Source: Symsagittifera roscoffensis (lineage: Eukaryota; Xenacoelomorpha; Acoela; Convolutidae). From it: a stretch of 64,000 nt of DNA. Position numbers and translations under genes: made by a program. Below the pieces are notes generated by a model. The model was given only the letters and a program-made list of their open reading frames with translations, was not told the origin of the DNA and searched no databases. The stretch lies in NCBI RefSeq assembly GCF_963678635.1, contig NC_087068.1:26352318-26416317 (forward strand), written 5' to 3'. Of this stretch, positions 1 through 11,760 are shown piece after piece. How positions within the stretch are numbered: the stretch's first letter is position 1; the number at the start of each line of letters is the position of its first letter.

Positions 1-2041
1 GTAAACTAAAAGGATTTGGCTATTCATATAAGGAGGCCAAAATCGTAAAACCTGGGAAAACTCAGACAATATCCTGCTATTGGGTTGCTAATTTCAAATT
101 GATGAAATAAACACTGAATTTACACTGGAAAATCGAAAAAAAAACCTTTAACATTGCAACATAGCTTAAATGTGAAAAAAAAAATTTGTTAAACATGCAA
201 AAATAATACGTTGAAAAAGCTTAAACATGACAATCTAGTGAATCCGGCAATTAAGTATATAATAGATAGATAGATAATAGATGAAAATTAAAAAACTAGG
301 CGACGGGTAGACAGACATAATCAAATTAATTAAAAAAGCAGGTATACAGACAGACAGACTTAATTTGGCCTCGAAAATTAATGACCTTGAGAAAAACTAA
401 TTGAAAAACTTTCTTAAGCATTGCAATATATGCTATAGCCTAAACATGAAAAAATTCATTCGTTAAACATGCAAAATTATTATGCTTAAACATGGGAGAT
501 AGCTGTTACTCGCATTTAAACATATTATAGATAGATAGATATAGATTGATTTATTTTCATACAAATTTCAATTGACTTTGAATCGACTTAAATTAGTGTT
601 TGATTCCATTTCGTACGGATTTACATTACAATACAATCGAATTAAAACGTTTTAAATTGACTTTTGTCTCACTTTTTTATTCTGATTTGTAACGTTTACT
701 TGCAAATAATCTCGACTAACAAACAATGATTAAATTTCTAGCCATGAAAAAAATGCTTATCATACGCTTAATGCTTAACGATATTGAAGGATCTTATTCC
801 ATCGTGAAGTATAAGTCTGCTCTAGAACTTTATCTAGTGTTTTTTGCCTGCTATCGAAATTTAAAATTTCAAAAGGCTTTTGGATTCCGATTTTTGGAAA
901 AAGTTGACGGAAATTGCTTTTTTCTCCGGACCAGTTTCGAACTTTTAACTAGTCCGGAAAATCGAAAAAAATATTTACAAAATATTTTATTATCGAAATT
1001 TACAGATATCCTCGGCTCAATTTAAAAAAAATGTTTTACCTGTGATTTTTTGCGTAAACTTATGAGTGTTTCAAAAACCAAATTTGGCCAATTTGTGATC
1101 ACTAACGTGCGATATACTTCGTTTTATTCAAAAAAAGGCAAATTAAATCTTTCCAACCTGAGTTGAGGCAAGCATTTTGCTTTTACTACTGCGTTACCAG
1201 ACTCAAAGTATGTCATTTTGTACTTGACATTAATGAAAAAATCAACAGTGTTATCCAAAAATTTCATCAGCTTCTGGCGATAAAAGCTAGTTTGTTGACT
1301 TTACAGGGCAATCGGATTTTAAGGGCTTTGACTTGATATGATTAGCCTTGTTACTTTATTCTTAAAAAACAAGGCTGTTTCTTTTTTCTCGAAATAACAA
1401 GGCTGTTTCTCAATTTTTTTTCTTTTTGATACAATACATTTGTTATAAGTTGTTATTATTTGAAAGACAAATTTTCCAAATGTGAATTTTTTGTCGGCCA
1501 GACCATAATCACCGCAAAATTTTTCTTTGGCTGCGCATATTTGATAGAAAAATTAGTTTTTTGAAAATTCAAAAAGGTTGTCAGAATGTGTAATTACTTT
1601 AAATTAAATACAACAAATACACGTCATATGAAATAGAGTGAGGTTTTTGTCTGATGCCCTTCACCTCGTTATTTAATAAAAAAGTTATTAAATTGTTTCA
1701 AAAAATTAAACTAACTTTCATATTTGACTTTTTTACATTTTTTCGAAAGCAAGCTTGGTAGACCACCAAGAGACGTCTCAGCTCTTCGCAGACCGCCTTC
1801 AAAAATTTTCTAAAAATATATTAAAAACTTCTTTGTAACTTCACTTTTTCTCAAAACTTATGCCCCCAAATACGATAAAATAAATCGTCCGGAAACAAAA
1901 TAGCAATTTTCGGCTTACGAAAAATTGATATCATAATTTTCTCTCCATTTTATCTTGTACCTACAAATTCCATGCTTAATTTTGAATTTATCCGCAATTT
2001 TGAATTAAAATGCAATTTACGAAAATAGCATGCAAAATAAA
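1..2041. other. AT-rich non-coding DNA with microsatellites
   Basis: No convincing gene on either strand. It holds short GATA/TAGA microsatellites near 262-276 and 517-543, a CAGACAGACAGACT run near 347-360, and two related stretches (about 160-235 and 420-500) that share 'TTAAACATGCAAAA' and 'GCTTAAACATG' and look like a diverged local duplication. A 99-codon open frame at 726-1025 (plus) has no recognisable domain and is probably chance in AT-rich DNA. Confidence 0.6.
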
Positions 2042-2049
2042 TCATTCAC

Positions 2050-2269
2050 CTTTTTCTTCTGCCTGTGAGTTGAAAAATGGCCCAGGAAGAGACAAATTGA
2101 CGCCTTCTAGAAGTGCAGTTACAGAAACGAGGGAAATAACCACAATTCGTCTGAAGAATGAATAGTTTCCATCTTCCGTTGCAATTAGTCGCTGGGTTTC
2201 ATTACTTACATTTTGATTAGTTTCAGAAGAATTGATTTTGGCGTCCGTTTTTTCCAAAATTCCAGTCAT
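2050..2269 (-). CDS. Probable first coding exon of an MFS transporter (SLC18B1-like)
   Basis: The minus strand opens with ATG at 2269 and encodes a hydrophilic N-terminus of about 40 residues, then a hydrophobic segment (IVVISLVSVTALLEGVNLSL) and PGPFFNSQAEEKG. A first transmembrane helix followed by a PGPFF...EAEKKG-type loop is the usual start of vesicular-amine-transporter-like MFS proteins (SLC18 family). The frame stops almost at once after this motif, but a donor-like AAAAG|GTGAAT lies exactly there, so I end the exon at 2050. The expected next exon, with the rest of helix 1-2, was not found between 1 and 2041 and may lie beyond the window. The family call rests on one short motif. It could also be a pseudo-exon. 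Confidence 0.4.
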
Positions 2270-2674
2270 CGCTAATGTGGTGTAACTAACTTTAAACGTT
2301 TTTTATTCATTAATTCATTTCAATTTGAGTTAGTGTTAACAGATGAAAGAAAGGCTTTCAAATTTGGTTACTTTGATATCTGTTTGAGCGACATTAGTTT
2401 TTAAAATAAGCGAAGAAAAAAGCATGCAGATACGTACAAGATTTTTTGAGGTGCGTTGAAAAAACGAGGTACCGAGTGTTATTCAAGTGGAAATTGGAAC
2501 GATGAGAAAGTCTTCATGCTTATTACAACATGTCCTAATGTAACCATAACAAAACCAATTTGAAAGTGAAAAAACCCAGTCTGACCTAAAAAGTCTGGAA
2601 AAAGCGACCAAAGTCATTAATCAAATCGTAGAGGTTTGATTCATATTGTTGTTTTAAATATTAAATTTAGGTTT

Positions 2675-2727
2675 ATGTTTTCAATCGTTGGTAACGTTAT
2701 GTTTTCAATCGTTATGTTTTCAATCGT
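2675..2727. repeat. Three copies of a 14-bp unit
   Basis: ATGTTTTCAATCGT occurs at 2675-2688, 2699-2712 and 2714-2727. It is a small local tandem expansion in non-coding sequence. Confidence 0.8.
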
Positions 2728-3142
2728 AGGTAACACCCTTATTATCTCAGTTTGCTTGGTTTCTGAAAATGATCAAAAAATATTTCAAGTTAATTTTAAA
2801 ACTTTTTTGAAAATCATATTTTTGATTGTCCCCTTGTTTTACTTAGTTATCGTGTTATTCAGGAATTCTTTTTAATTAATTCGATTAGGTAGCCAAAATA
2901 CGATGTGCGATTTGCTCATGTGAAAATGGATTCAGGCAAGAGAAGCCTAATTGGTATATTAGCAATGAGAAAGAATGACCTTGTCGTCGTAACACAAACT
3001 CATGAATGTTAAAATTGCTCAAGCATTCATGAAAAGGAGGTCAATTTTTCAAGTAAATTTTACACAATCTAAAGGGAAATGGTGAGGGGTATTGGCAGCA
3101 AACATTGCGCCGAACAGTTGAAGAAATGGGGAATGGGGATTA

Positions 3143-3240
3143 CGCGTTCAGACAATTCGGCCACAGACAGTTCAGCCAATTTCAAATTCAGACAATTCAG
3201 TCAAAATGAGTGAGACAATTCGGCCAAAGACTATTCAGAC
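3143..3240 (+). repeat. Left terminal inverted repeat of the MULE-like element
   Basis: It contains GACAATTCGGCC, GACAGTTCAGCC, GACAATTCAGTC and GACAATTCGGCC subrepeats. These align in order with the reverse complement of 4524-4622. Confidence 0.7.
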
Positions 3241-3879
3241 AGTTTTAAAGATTTAAAACGTGCGCGCAAAAACTTTTCACATGCGGCAAAACATCAAAGC
3301 TTTCATTAGACGACTTATAAGTAATTCCTTTCAAAAGCACAAAAAACAATTAAAATTAACAGAACCAAAAATGCCTAAGCATAACAAAACTTTATACAAC
3401 TCATTATGTTTCCAATTTTGGAATAATAGTTAAGCAAAAATCGAACTCTACAAAAAACTGCGCAATACTTAAAAGTTAACTAATTTACACGAAAGCAGAC
3501 CCGAAATTGGGAATTTACAGGCGGTCTAAAAGGATATCAGTTGAAGGGCTGACCACCCCTACCACGTACTGGCCACACAGTTACGCTGATATTCTTATCA
3601 TGCCTTAGGCGGGGGAGGGTGCAACCTCCTATCAGGTAGTTTGGGTAGTTGGTTGAAACTAATTTGATACTTAAACTTTTTTAAAAGATAAACTAATTGC
3701 GATTAAAATATTGACCAACCAGAAACCAGTACCGCGTTTAGCGCCTACCTTTTGCAGTTAAATGGTCCATTGACACAATTAACATTGATCAATTTTTCAT
3801 TAGTAAGTAACTTGAACAACTGGTTGATTAGTATCCGAATCATTCTCATTCATTCACTTTTAGCAAAAGTTGACGTAAA

Positions 3880-4375
3880 ATGGAATTCGTAATATCTGAA
3901 CGAGGAAAAAAACATCTTTGTCTTGACGGTTATAGATACCGTGAAAAAAAAAACAACTTAAGAACGGTCTCATTAAATGGCAATGTACATTTGGAAATTG
4001 TAGAGCAGTGGGTTATTTGGACGAACAGCAAGAATTTACCTTAAAAGCCGAGCACGCTCATTTACCGAGCCCCTCAAAAATTCAAGCCAAAAAATTTGCT
4101 AATGAAGTTCGAGAAAAAGCCGCAAACACCGGTAACGCTCCCCGACAGATTGTTTTCAACGCCCAAATTGTTCTGCCTCTTTACCGAGTTACTCAACATC
4201 CCTTCGAAGTATAAACCGAATCAGGCAGCAAGCTTTGGAAACAATGCCAAAACCAAAAAACCTTGAGAGCGTCGACAAAATTCCTGAACCTCTGAAACTC
4301 ACCGCAAAAAACTACAATCGAGACCATATACAGAAGTATTTAAAACTGTGTACCTTCAATGTACATATTTCGTAA
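3880..4375 (+). pseudogene. Broken FLYWCH zinc-finger domain of a MULE transposase
   Basis: The protein-level signal is split over three frames. Frame one starts at ATG 3880 and gives FVISERGKKHLCLDGYRYR, the F, L and Y positions of the FLYWCH consensus. The frame is then lost in an A-run near 3944-3953. The second frame continues with WQCTFGNCRA and HAHLP, supplying the W, C and H ligands, and runs to about 4213. The third frame (4214-4375) continues with NRIRQQALETMPKPKNL, like the region after FLYWCH in MULE proteins, and ends at TAA 4373. Known FLYWCH-MULE transposases continue into a catalytic domain, which is absent here. Two frameshifts mean it cannot make a functional product. Confidence 0.65.
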
Positions 4376-4523
4376 AACTTTATGCATAGCAAGTTTGTTT
4401 TGATCTTCGAAATTTGTTATTTGATGTTTTACTTTTCTTTGGTAAACTGTTGAAAGCCTTCTGACTCTAATCAAATTAGAAAAGTTTTATTGTTCCCTTT
4501 TATCTTGTCTCTTTAATCTAAAT

Positions 4524-4622
4524 CGGCCGAATTGTCTTTGGCTGAATTGTCTGAGTTTTTTTGGCTGAATTGTCTGTATTTTAAATCGGCTGAATTGTCT
4601 GTGGCTGAATTGTCTCTGCTCC
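4524..4622 (-). repeat. Right terminal inverted repeat of the MULE-like element
   Basis: It has five GGCYGAATTGTC units on the plus strand, the reverse complement of the left-end units. It is followed immediately by the target-site copy GGGGATTA. Confidence 0.7.
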
Positions 4623-4630
4623 GGGGATTA

Positions 4631-6472
4631 TTCAAGACGAGCTTTCTGTTCAGCGTTTTTTGGTTTTTACGAGTAATGTATCCACTCCCATCTTCTTTAC
4701 TATCAATACTCTTAATGTTTTTATCATTTTTATTTATATTACTTATCTTTAGTCACAAATTTTGTGAGCTGGATGATTTTTTTGATGAATTTTATTTAAG
4801 CAATTGCACATCCTATTTTGCAAAGGTTCCGAAATTGCTCAACAAGACTAGCGAAATGACGTTTCTGTGACAAATTTTTGTACCATCGAGGCCGATTTTT
4901 TGTACTGTACCGATCAGTAAAAAAGATCACTAAACTTTCACCATTTTTAAATGAGAAGTAACTTTTTCGTTTTTTGTATATCTCATCATAAAATATCATT
5001 TCCTTTAATTTGTTATTGCTTTGAACATATTTACTTTGAATATATCACATTGAACAGCGCTGTTAATCTACAAATAGTATATTAGAGAAACCTTTGGCAT
5101 ATTAATTTTAGCTGTGACCATCCTAAAGTTTAGCAGCTGGTTTACAAAAAACTCATGAACAGAGAAAACTTTTTATGTGTGAGATGTTTTTGGAACTCTG
5201 TCATTGCGTGGTATTTGCATTTCACTTGAACAATACACCTGGTTGAAGGGTTAACAAACATTTGTTACACATTTGACTTCATATGTGATCATTCGGAACT
5301 TAAACGATCAAACTAAAAAAAATAAAGAAGGAAAATAGATTCAAGTTAGTTTAAAATGGGTTGAAATTGGTTTACTAAGCTAAGTTTTTGTAACAGTTTA
5401 AAGCAATTCAAGTCAATGCAAATAAATTTTTTAGGTTTTTGCTTCACTATCTGTATAAATCCGAGTGCAAATCATTTTTTTGTCAGTGCGGGTCAGACAC
5501 CTTGCCAATTTGGGTTTTCAGAAACAAATTCGTTATCAAATTTTTCTACGGACTTCCATGGATAAAAATTAGTGTGTAAAATTAGATTGATCAGAATTTT
5601 TTCCTTACAACTGAATTGTTAACATTCTAACATAATTTTTTTCATTGTAACATAACTTTTTTATACTAAGAATTGTATGGCAAACTGCTTTTCCTAATAA
5701 TATTTTGTTTTCACATCATCTTGGTGTTTGTCCCCTAAACACAAAAACCAAAATGTTCCTCAAATGAGAAAACCAACAGGTTAAATGGTCTTCAAACTGC
5801 AGATTAAGTTTTGATAGATGCCAATCTGTTATCTTTTTGATATTCTTTCAAGATAATTACAAAAACATGCAATTAGTTGTATGTGGCTACAAGGCATTTT
5901 CTTTAAAAAAAACTCAAAAACAAAATAATGTCCTCCGAAGTTTTTTGAACAGATTCGGATTATATGCTGATATTCAAAAAAAAAAAGTAAAAAATTAGTT
6001 TATCACAGAAAATTGTCATTGTGACAATAGTTTGAATATTATATCCAAAAGTTTGAATATTTTGATTTGAAACAAAATTCGGATAACGGGTTTTGTTCTC
6101 CAAACCATTTTAGTGACTGAAATCAGAACTATAAAAACTTTTTTTTAATTAATTTTTTATGAAATTTATTTTTTAGAATTGTCTATGACAAAAGTGTTAT
6201 CATACATTTTTCATTAAAAAAAAGATTTTTGAGAAGCTTTTTCTGATGACCAATATTGTAGTGTTGGAAATGCTGCATAAAACAAAAGGCCATTATTTTA
6301 ATTGCTTATATAAGATTCGATGGATTCTTTTCTATACTAAAATCGATCAAACCTCGAGATAAGATAGCACTTTTAACTTATTTTTGATTCAGATTTCAAC
6401 TGATCAATTTTACCTAAAAGATTGAAATTCAAATCCAAATAACTAATTGTTTGAATACGAAACGGACTTTTT
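4631..6472. other. AT-rich intergenic DNA, nothing recognised
   Basis: No gene, RNA or repeat with support. The 112-codon frame at 4532-4870 begins inside the transposon inverted repeat and is not credible. Confidence 0.6.
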
Positions 6473-6703
6473 TTATTTCAGTTTTTCAACTTTGGAAAAA
6501 GGCAAAATTTCGGAAAAAAGTTTAAATGATTGAGGGAAATTACTTTTATGCACGACGCCAGTCCGTCTGAGTGTGTCTATTGTTTTGCCTTTGAAATTAG
6601 TGGTATCCCCTCTACTATGAGTATTAAAGTAACTAAAGCAAGTGGAAGTATTATACTTCGATCCTATCTTACACATTTCATTGTGCACTCGGGCCGAACA
6701 TAG
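6473..6703 (-). CDS. Possible terminal exon of an unknown gene
   Basis: On the minus strand a good 3' splice site (TTTTGTTATTTGTTTCAG) is followed directly at 6703 by about 76 open codons. These begin LCSARVHNEMCKIG, continue STCFSYFNTHSRGDTTNF and end with TAA at 6473-6475. The open frame also extends upstream through the putative intron to 6808, but the strong acceptor makes 6703 the more likely exon edge. I do not recognise the product: no transmembrane segment, and only scattered cysteines. The upstream exon would lie at higher coordinates and was not identified. A chance open frame is quite possible. Confidence 0.3.
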   Translation of the reverse strand, partial: LCSARVHNEMCKIGSKYNTSTCFSYFNTHSRGDTTNFKGKTIDTLRRTGVVHKSNFPQSFKLFSEILPFSKVEKLK

Positions 6704-6809
6704 CTGAAACAAATAACAAAAGCATTGAATTCTATTGACAATTACATCTAACACAGAAACAGCGAAAAGCTTGAAAGACGGTCTAACTCCAATCTTCTGC
6801 AACAACAAT

Positions 6810-7840
6810 ACTTTACGGGTCTAACTAGATAGTAGAAGAGTCACTTGTGCAAAAAACGACAATGAAACAAACATATAAAGACGGCAAAAAGTCAGAAATA
6901 ATTAATAAGAAGTAAGCAAACATGCTAGAAGCAGTTAACACGCACCAAAACAAAGGCATTGCTTATCCGCGTCTACATCAACTTCCAATTTTAGTTGAAA
7001 ACATATAAGAACCTCAAAAAGTTTGGCAAAAACAAATAAATAACACTTTACTGGAAATAAGTTTGCGATACTTGAGGCCAGGAAGACATTCAAACAGCCC
7101 TAATTTACAAAAAATTAAGAATCATTTCAAATAGCCAGCATCAATCAAGCCGAACGAATGTCAGCAATCAAAAAACGAAAAGCAACACAAGAGCGATGCG
7201 GATGAATAACCGTAAGTGGTACAAGAAACGAGACAAAAAAAGACACATCAGTTCCTCAAGCCAAATATAATAGCCACGCATTATTAATTAAAACTCATAA
7301 GTTACGTTGTTTTACTAACGAACTATCATTAAACTTGATTTTATCATGTTTGCTTTTTAAGTTCAATACTCAGACTCAAGTCGGCCTAACGGTTGTTCCC
7401 ATTCATGTTGTAATTCCCTTCTGTTATAGCATTGAAATCTTTTCTCTTGTTGTATACGTTGAAGTTAGCACATTATGCGTCTAAATTTTTGAGTTGATAC
7501 TGATTTTTTGATATAAACACAGAATTTTTACATAAAAAAAACAATGTTAGTTCAATCAATTTAGGTAACGTTTATCTAATTCATTGTAAAGTTACGTAGT
7601 TAGTAAGTTTTTGACAAACCTGGAATTTTTCTTTCTGATGAGGTAGTTTGAGATCACTGCACGGTGTCATGCATTCCTTTTATCCCTTTTAAGCAAGGTT
7701 GATATAACACATTACTTGGCTCACCTCGCTACTAATTTGGAGCTCAGTCAAACTACCCGTATCGAACTTTTCTCTCAATTTCCAGCTCTGTGCATATCTG
7801 TTTCACATATGATCACTTCTGCCGTTTGCAGACTACATCT
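6810..7840. other. AT-rich intergenic DNA, nothing recognised
   Basis: No open frame with coding character and no recognised repeats. Confidence 0.6.
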
Positions 7841-7962
7841 GAGTCTATACCTGGTCAGACATGACTATACCTAGTCGGACATGACTATATCTGGTCAGAC
7901 TAGACTATACCTGGTCAGACATGACAAAATCTGGTTAGACATGACTCTACCTGCTTCAGGTC
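7841..7962. repeat. 20-bp minisatellite, about six units
   Basis: Degenerate tandem units of the form CATGACTATACCTGGTCAGA run from 7841 to about 7962. They vary at the TATACC and GGTCAG positions. The CAGACATG core reappears in the hairpin at 9428-9452. Confidence 0.75.
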
Positions 7963-8645
7963 TGATCATGTAAAAAAACTTAGCGCCATGTAATGGCAGA
8001 AATGCAGATGGTTATAAAGTAGTCCCTTGTAGTTTTGCTATAGAATTACAAGCCGGCAGGGTGTTTTGATAAGGCAAAGAATCTTAACGACTGCCTATTT
8101 TTAACTATTTACCTTGATCTTGTATGAGTTGTTTCAGGAATGACCTAGCTCACAATCCAGTCGGATAGTTTAAAAGTTTTATGGTCCGATCTGTTGTTTC
8201 TTTGTTGTGTCTATGGCATGAAAAAAATTATTTGTTTCAGTAATCGCTTCTCGGCATTTTGGCGAAGATCATTCATATCATGCTGCCAATTTTGCTGCCA
8301 AGTTCCCTTCTCACTTTAGCATTTGGCTTCGGCTAAGATGCTTTCGGTCAAAATTATGTTGCCAATATCGATGCCAATTTCCTTTCTTAGCTTAAAAAAC
8401 TTCGCTACCGGTGTTACCTTACGTTTGATAAGTTACGTTATCTAGTAGTCTCTCGTATTCCGCTTCCAAATTCTCTTCTTAGAATGCATTTAACAAATTG
8501 CTTTTCTTTGCTTATACTATACAGAACTGAGAATAAGCTTCACATAATTTATGCTCTCCGAGAAAAAACTTGGATTAAAAAATTGATCTTTTTCCAATTT
8601 TCATTTTTTCGTGTTACACCTTTCAGAACTTGCTTTTCGATTACG
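7963..8645. other. Intergenic DNA, nothing recognised
   Basis: T-rich sequence without a supported gene. Confidence 0.55.
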
Positions 8646-8646
8646 T

Positions 8647-9083
8647 TTTGAATAACATCCTTGCTCTCATTTAGTGGTACGGCTTCCCGACTATCTTTTC
8701 CCACAATTTGGCCCCAGAGCGGCAGCGATTCCGATGCAGCCATCAAGGAAGCGTCTTTTAAACGCCACGCAGAACAGAGACATATTATAGATCTTGATAA
8801 CGTCCTTTCCGAATGCAAATTTTGTAGGGAAGCTTTTCCAGATCGGAGAAAAGCGACAAAGATCAGGCGACTCAAGGACCCTTTATTTGAAATCGAAACC
8901 ACCCATGCAGTTCCTGTAACCGAGCAATTGCCACGCAAAAAGCCTTGAGCAGCCACAACCGCCAATGCACTAACATGGAGAGGAGCATAGAGTACATTGA
9001 GGGGCACCAAACAATTCTCTGCAGAGTGAACCCAGACGAGCTGAAGTCTCGAATAGCCGTCCAACTATTGATCAACTTCAATA
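8647..9083 (+). pseudogene. Possible host exon or decayed coding fragment
   Basis: This stretch is richer in G+C than its surroundings and follows an acceptor-like TTGCTCTCATTTAG at about 8646. The first frame encodes SGSDSDAAIKEASFKRHAEQ, then a CKFC pair, and ends PRKKP at TGA 8946. A second frame, shifted at the A-run 8937-8941, stays open as SSHNRQCTNMERSIEYIEGH onward to TAA near 9081. Two adjacent open frames meeting at a homopolymer suggest one coding segment broken by an indel. The minus strand also has a 171-codon frame over the same bases (8549-9064), so the coding strand is uncertain. No family recognised. Confidence 0.3.
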
Positions 9084-9427
9084 TAAACTAAGTTTTTCAA
9101 ACTTGCTAGGATTTCAAACTTTCATTCAATACTAATCTCAGTGTCCTTGTAAATTAACACCTGTTTTTACATATTTTGATTCTGAGGAGATAAATCTTTC
9201 ATCTGTTCTTGCGAGCTTAAAAACTGGCATGCTGGTCGTTGCCTGGCACAAATCTTAAACTAATTGTTGCTTCTTAAGTTAACACCGAAGCTTGCTTCAG
9301 TTGACTCAGGGATTGTCCCGGTCTTACACTACCATCTTGATATGTCTGAAAATGTTTGGTCAAGGATTACTTCAAGTCTCATCATATCTGACTGACGATT
9401 TGATTTTTTTCATAATTTTAATGTCTG

Positions 9428-9452
9428 GTACATGTCTGGTTCAGACATGTAC
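9428..9452. other. Perfect 11-bp stem, 3-nt loop hairpin
   Basis: GTACATGTCTG (9428-9438) is followed after GTT by its exact reverse complement CAGACATGTAC (9442-9452). It shares the CTGGT/CAGACATG words with the minisatellite at 7841-7962. Confidence 0.8.
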
Positions 9453-9679
9453 AGGGAAAAGAGAACATGCCACAGGAATGATACAGATATGGAATTTGTA
9501 TGTCCAGATTTTAACTACAAACTTCAATACGGGTATTTAGTCAACTATGTAACCGTCGATGCTAAAAATTATTAAAACAAATACTGTGGGTTTTGCTGTG
9601 AACCCCAATAGACTACCGCTAATGAATTGATTTGGACTTGGAACTTGACACTTTCACATTGGATATCCTTTTGAAATTA

Positions 9680-11760
9680 ATGGTCATTGAGAACGCCACT
9701 AGTTGGTTACCGTTTTGTTTGTCAATGAAGACAATTCAGTTCTTTATAGAGCTCATTTTGTTCCGAAAGTTTAAAAGAAAGACATAAACGTGAGCCACAA
9801 TATAACTGCCATAGGGCGCAAAGATTGAGTGCATAGCTTGAACTCAAAGACTAAGAAAAGCTTCTGAATCTAAAATTTTTTTAAGTTCCTCACTCAAAAC
9901 CGAATTGACGCTACTGGTCTTCTAAAAAAAATTTTAAATGTAGCTTCTTCTAAAAAGCTTTTTGCAAAAAGTTCGAAACTCTTTCAACAAGTTGAACTGG
10001 ATTCAATTTCAAGGGCAAGCTGTACTTGCCTACCTTTTGTTGACAATTTTGCGTTCACAAGTTCATTTTAGTCTGAAAAAATTAATGTAAAAACAACAAA
10101 ATCCATGCCTAGAGAAGGAGAAAAAAATTCAGCAAATCAATTTTTTTTTGAACTAACTTGATATATTTCAAACTTTGATCGCTTGAATAGCTGCAACGAA
10201 AATTTTCCTTTTCAAATTGATGCATTCTAGGAAATAAATTGTATTAATTTATAGCTTGAAACGCTTAATTAGTTGAAATATTATATTTTTTCAAAATGAG
10301 TCAGTCGATAAATTAACTTTGTCACCAAAGAAAAAAGAGTTTTTTGTAGCGCTCAATTTCTTTTAAAGTTATAAATTAGAAGTTATAAGTTAGAAGTTAA
10401 AAAATTAAAAAGTTAAGCCATACAAAACTGCCAGAAGCCTCAATGGTCAATTGCATAGCTTGAAGTCAACGATTAATAAAAGCTTCTGAAGCTAAACTAT
10501 TTTAAATTTCCTTGAAATTCGAATTACCGCTTCTGATCTGCTAAAAAAACTTTTCGTTTTGTTTCTTCTAGAGAAGTCTTCTTGCAGAAATCACGAAACT
10601 CTTTCACAAGTTGAACTGGATTCAACTTCAAGAGCAAACAGTACGTGCTCACCCTTTGCTGACAATTTTGCGTTCACAGATTCAATTCAGTCTGAAACAA
10701 ATCTACTGAAAACAACATGCTCCATGCCCAGAAAAAGAAATTTTCAACAAACAATTTAACTTGGTGCATTTCAGTTTTATCATTGTTTGAATAGCTTGCA
10801 AAGAAACTTTGTTTCAAACCGGTGCATTAATTGAAGTAATTTGAGATAATCCATAGGTTGAAGAGCTTAACTAGATGATAAATTGAATTTTTGCAAATTA
10901 CAAACCGGACAAACGGTACTTTCCAACGGGACTTATTATGTTTCAAAAAAGTTGTCGGCCTACTGTTACCCGCTTATAATTTGTCTGTTTAGCTTCCAAA
11001 CAACTTTTTTTGTACGGCTAATAAGTTTCATTGTAATTAAACTTTTTGTAAATGTACGAACCTAGCAATGTTTTTCGGATAAAAGTTTTCGCCTAAACTG
11101 TTTCGGCATCGGTTGATGAAAATAAATTTGTGCGTAGCTTTAATTTAAAAAAACGGTTTTATAATGAACAAAATTTAGATGATAGTTTTTTAGCAAAAAA
11201 AGAAGCCTCGATGAAGGCATGCTTTTGTACAGCATTTGGATAGTTTCCTTTAATCAAACAGAAAAAAAATTGGCTTTGGAATTGAAAATGTTTACACACG
11301 AATCACAGTTAAAATTAATGGTCATGAAAACGCCACTGTTGATTGCTCGTCAATATTAGCACTTTTTGTCACTGAAGAAATTGAAATCTTTGAAGAGCCC
11401 ATTTTGTTCTGAAAATTTGAAATTAATATAAACAATTATTAAGCCATTATGTTTGAGAAAAGCTTATGAATCAAAAATAATTTAAATTTTTTCAGTCAAA
11501 ATCGAATTGATGTTTCTGATCTTCTAGAGAAATTTAAGTATAGTATCATCTAGAGATCTTTTTGCAAAAAATCCAAAACAGTTTCAACAAGTTGAGCTGG
11601 ATTCAATTTCAAGGGCGAAAAGAACTTGCTCACGTTTTGCTGACAGTTTTGCGTTCACAGATTCATTTCAGTCTGAAACGAATCTATTAAAAACATCAAG
11701 CTCCAATCCCTAGAGAAAAAAAATTCAGCAAATCAAAATTATTGTTTGAAGTAACCTGAT
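9680..11760. repeat. Three diverged copies of a dispersed repeat in tandem
   Basis: The anchor 'GTTGARCTGGATTCAA' occurs at 9991, 10610 and 11591. Each is followed by matching text (GACAATTTTGCGTTCACA, then CAGTCTGAAA) and a TCCATGCC-like block. The first and third copies also share an upstream block (ATTAATGGTCAT...ACGCCACT near 9675 and 11312). Copy spacing is 619 and 981 bp. No protein-coding content is recognisable in it. It may be an old non-autonomous element. Confidence 0.6.
10895..11165. repeat. Dispersed repeat, copy 1 (partner at 32130-32365)
   Basis: The segment with TTTCAAAAAAGTTGT, TTTTTGTACGG, TTTTGTAAATGTA and TCGGTTGAYGAAAA matches 32130-32365 in the same order and orientation. 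The two copies lie on opposite sides of the 18.9-kb LTR element. Confidence 0.6.

Larger units (their letters stand above)
3143..4622 (+). mobile_element. Short MULE-like DNA transposon with FLYWCH fragment
   Basis: A 1,480-bp element is bounded by terminal inverted repeats of about 95 bp built from reiterated GACAATTCRGCC units. They read forward at 3150-3240 and as the reverse complement at 4524-4617. It is flanked by an 8-bp direct repeat GGGGATTA (3135-3142 and 4623-4630), which fits the 8-10 bp target duplications of Mutator-like elements. Inside is the remnant of a FLYWCH-type N-terminal domain, which many animal MULE transposases carry. No catalytic transposase domain remains, so this is an internally deleted, non-autonomous copy. 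Confidence 0.7.

Noticed and set aside
726-1025. 99-codon ORF on the plus strand
   Set aside because: AT-rich sequence, no domain, no splice or promoter support. Likely chance.
4532-4870. 112-codon ORF on the plus strand
   Set aside because: Starts inside the repeated units of the transposon terminal repeat, and its residues simply translate those repeats and T-runs.
8549-9064. 171-codon ORF on the minus strand
   Set aside because: Overlaps the plus-strand frames with more protein-like composition and an acceptor site. Kept only as an alternative strand for that region.
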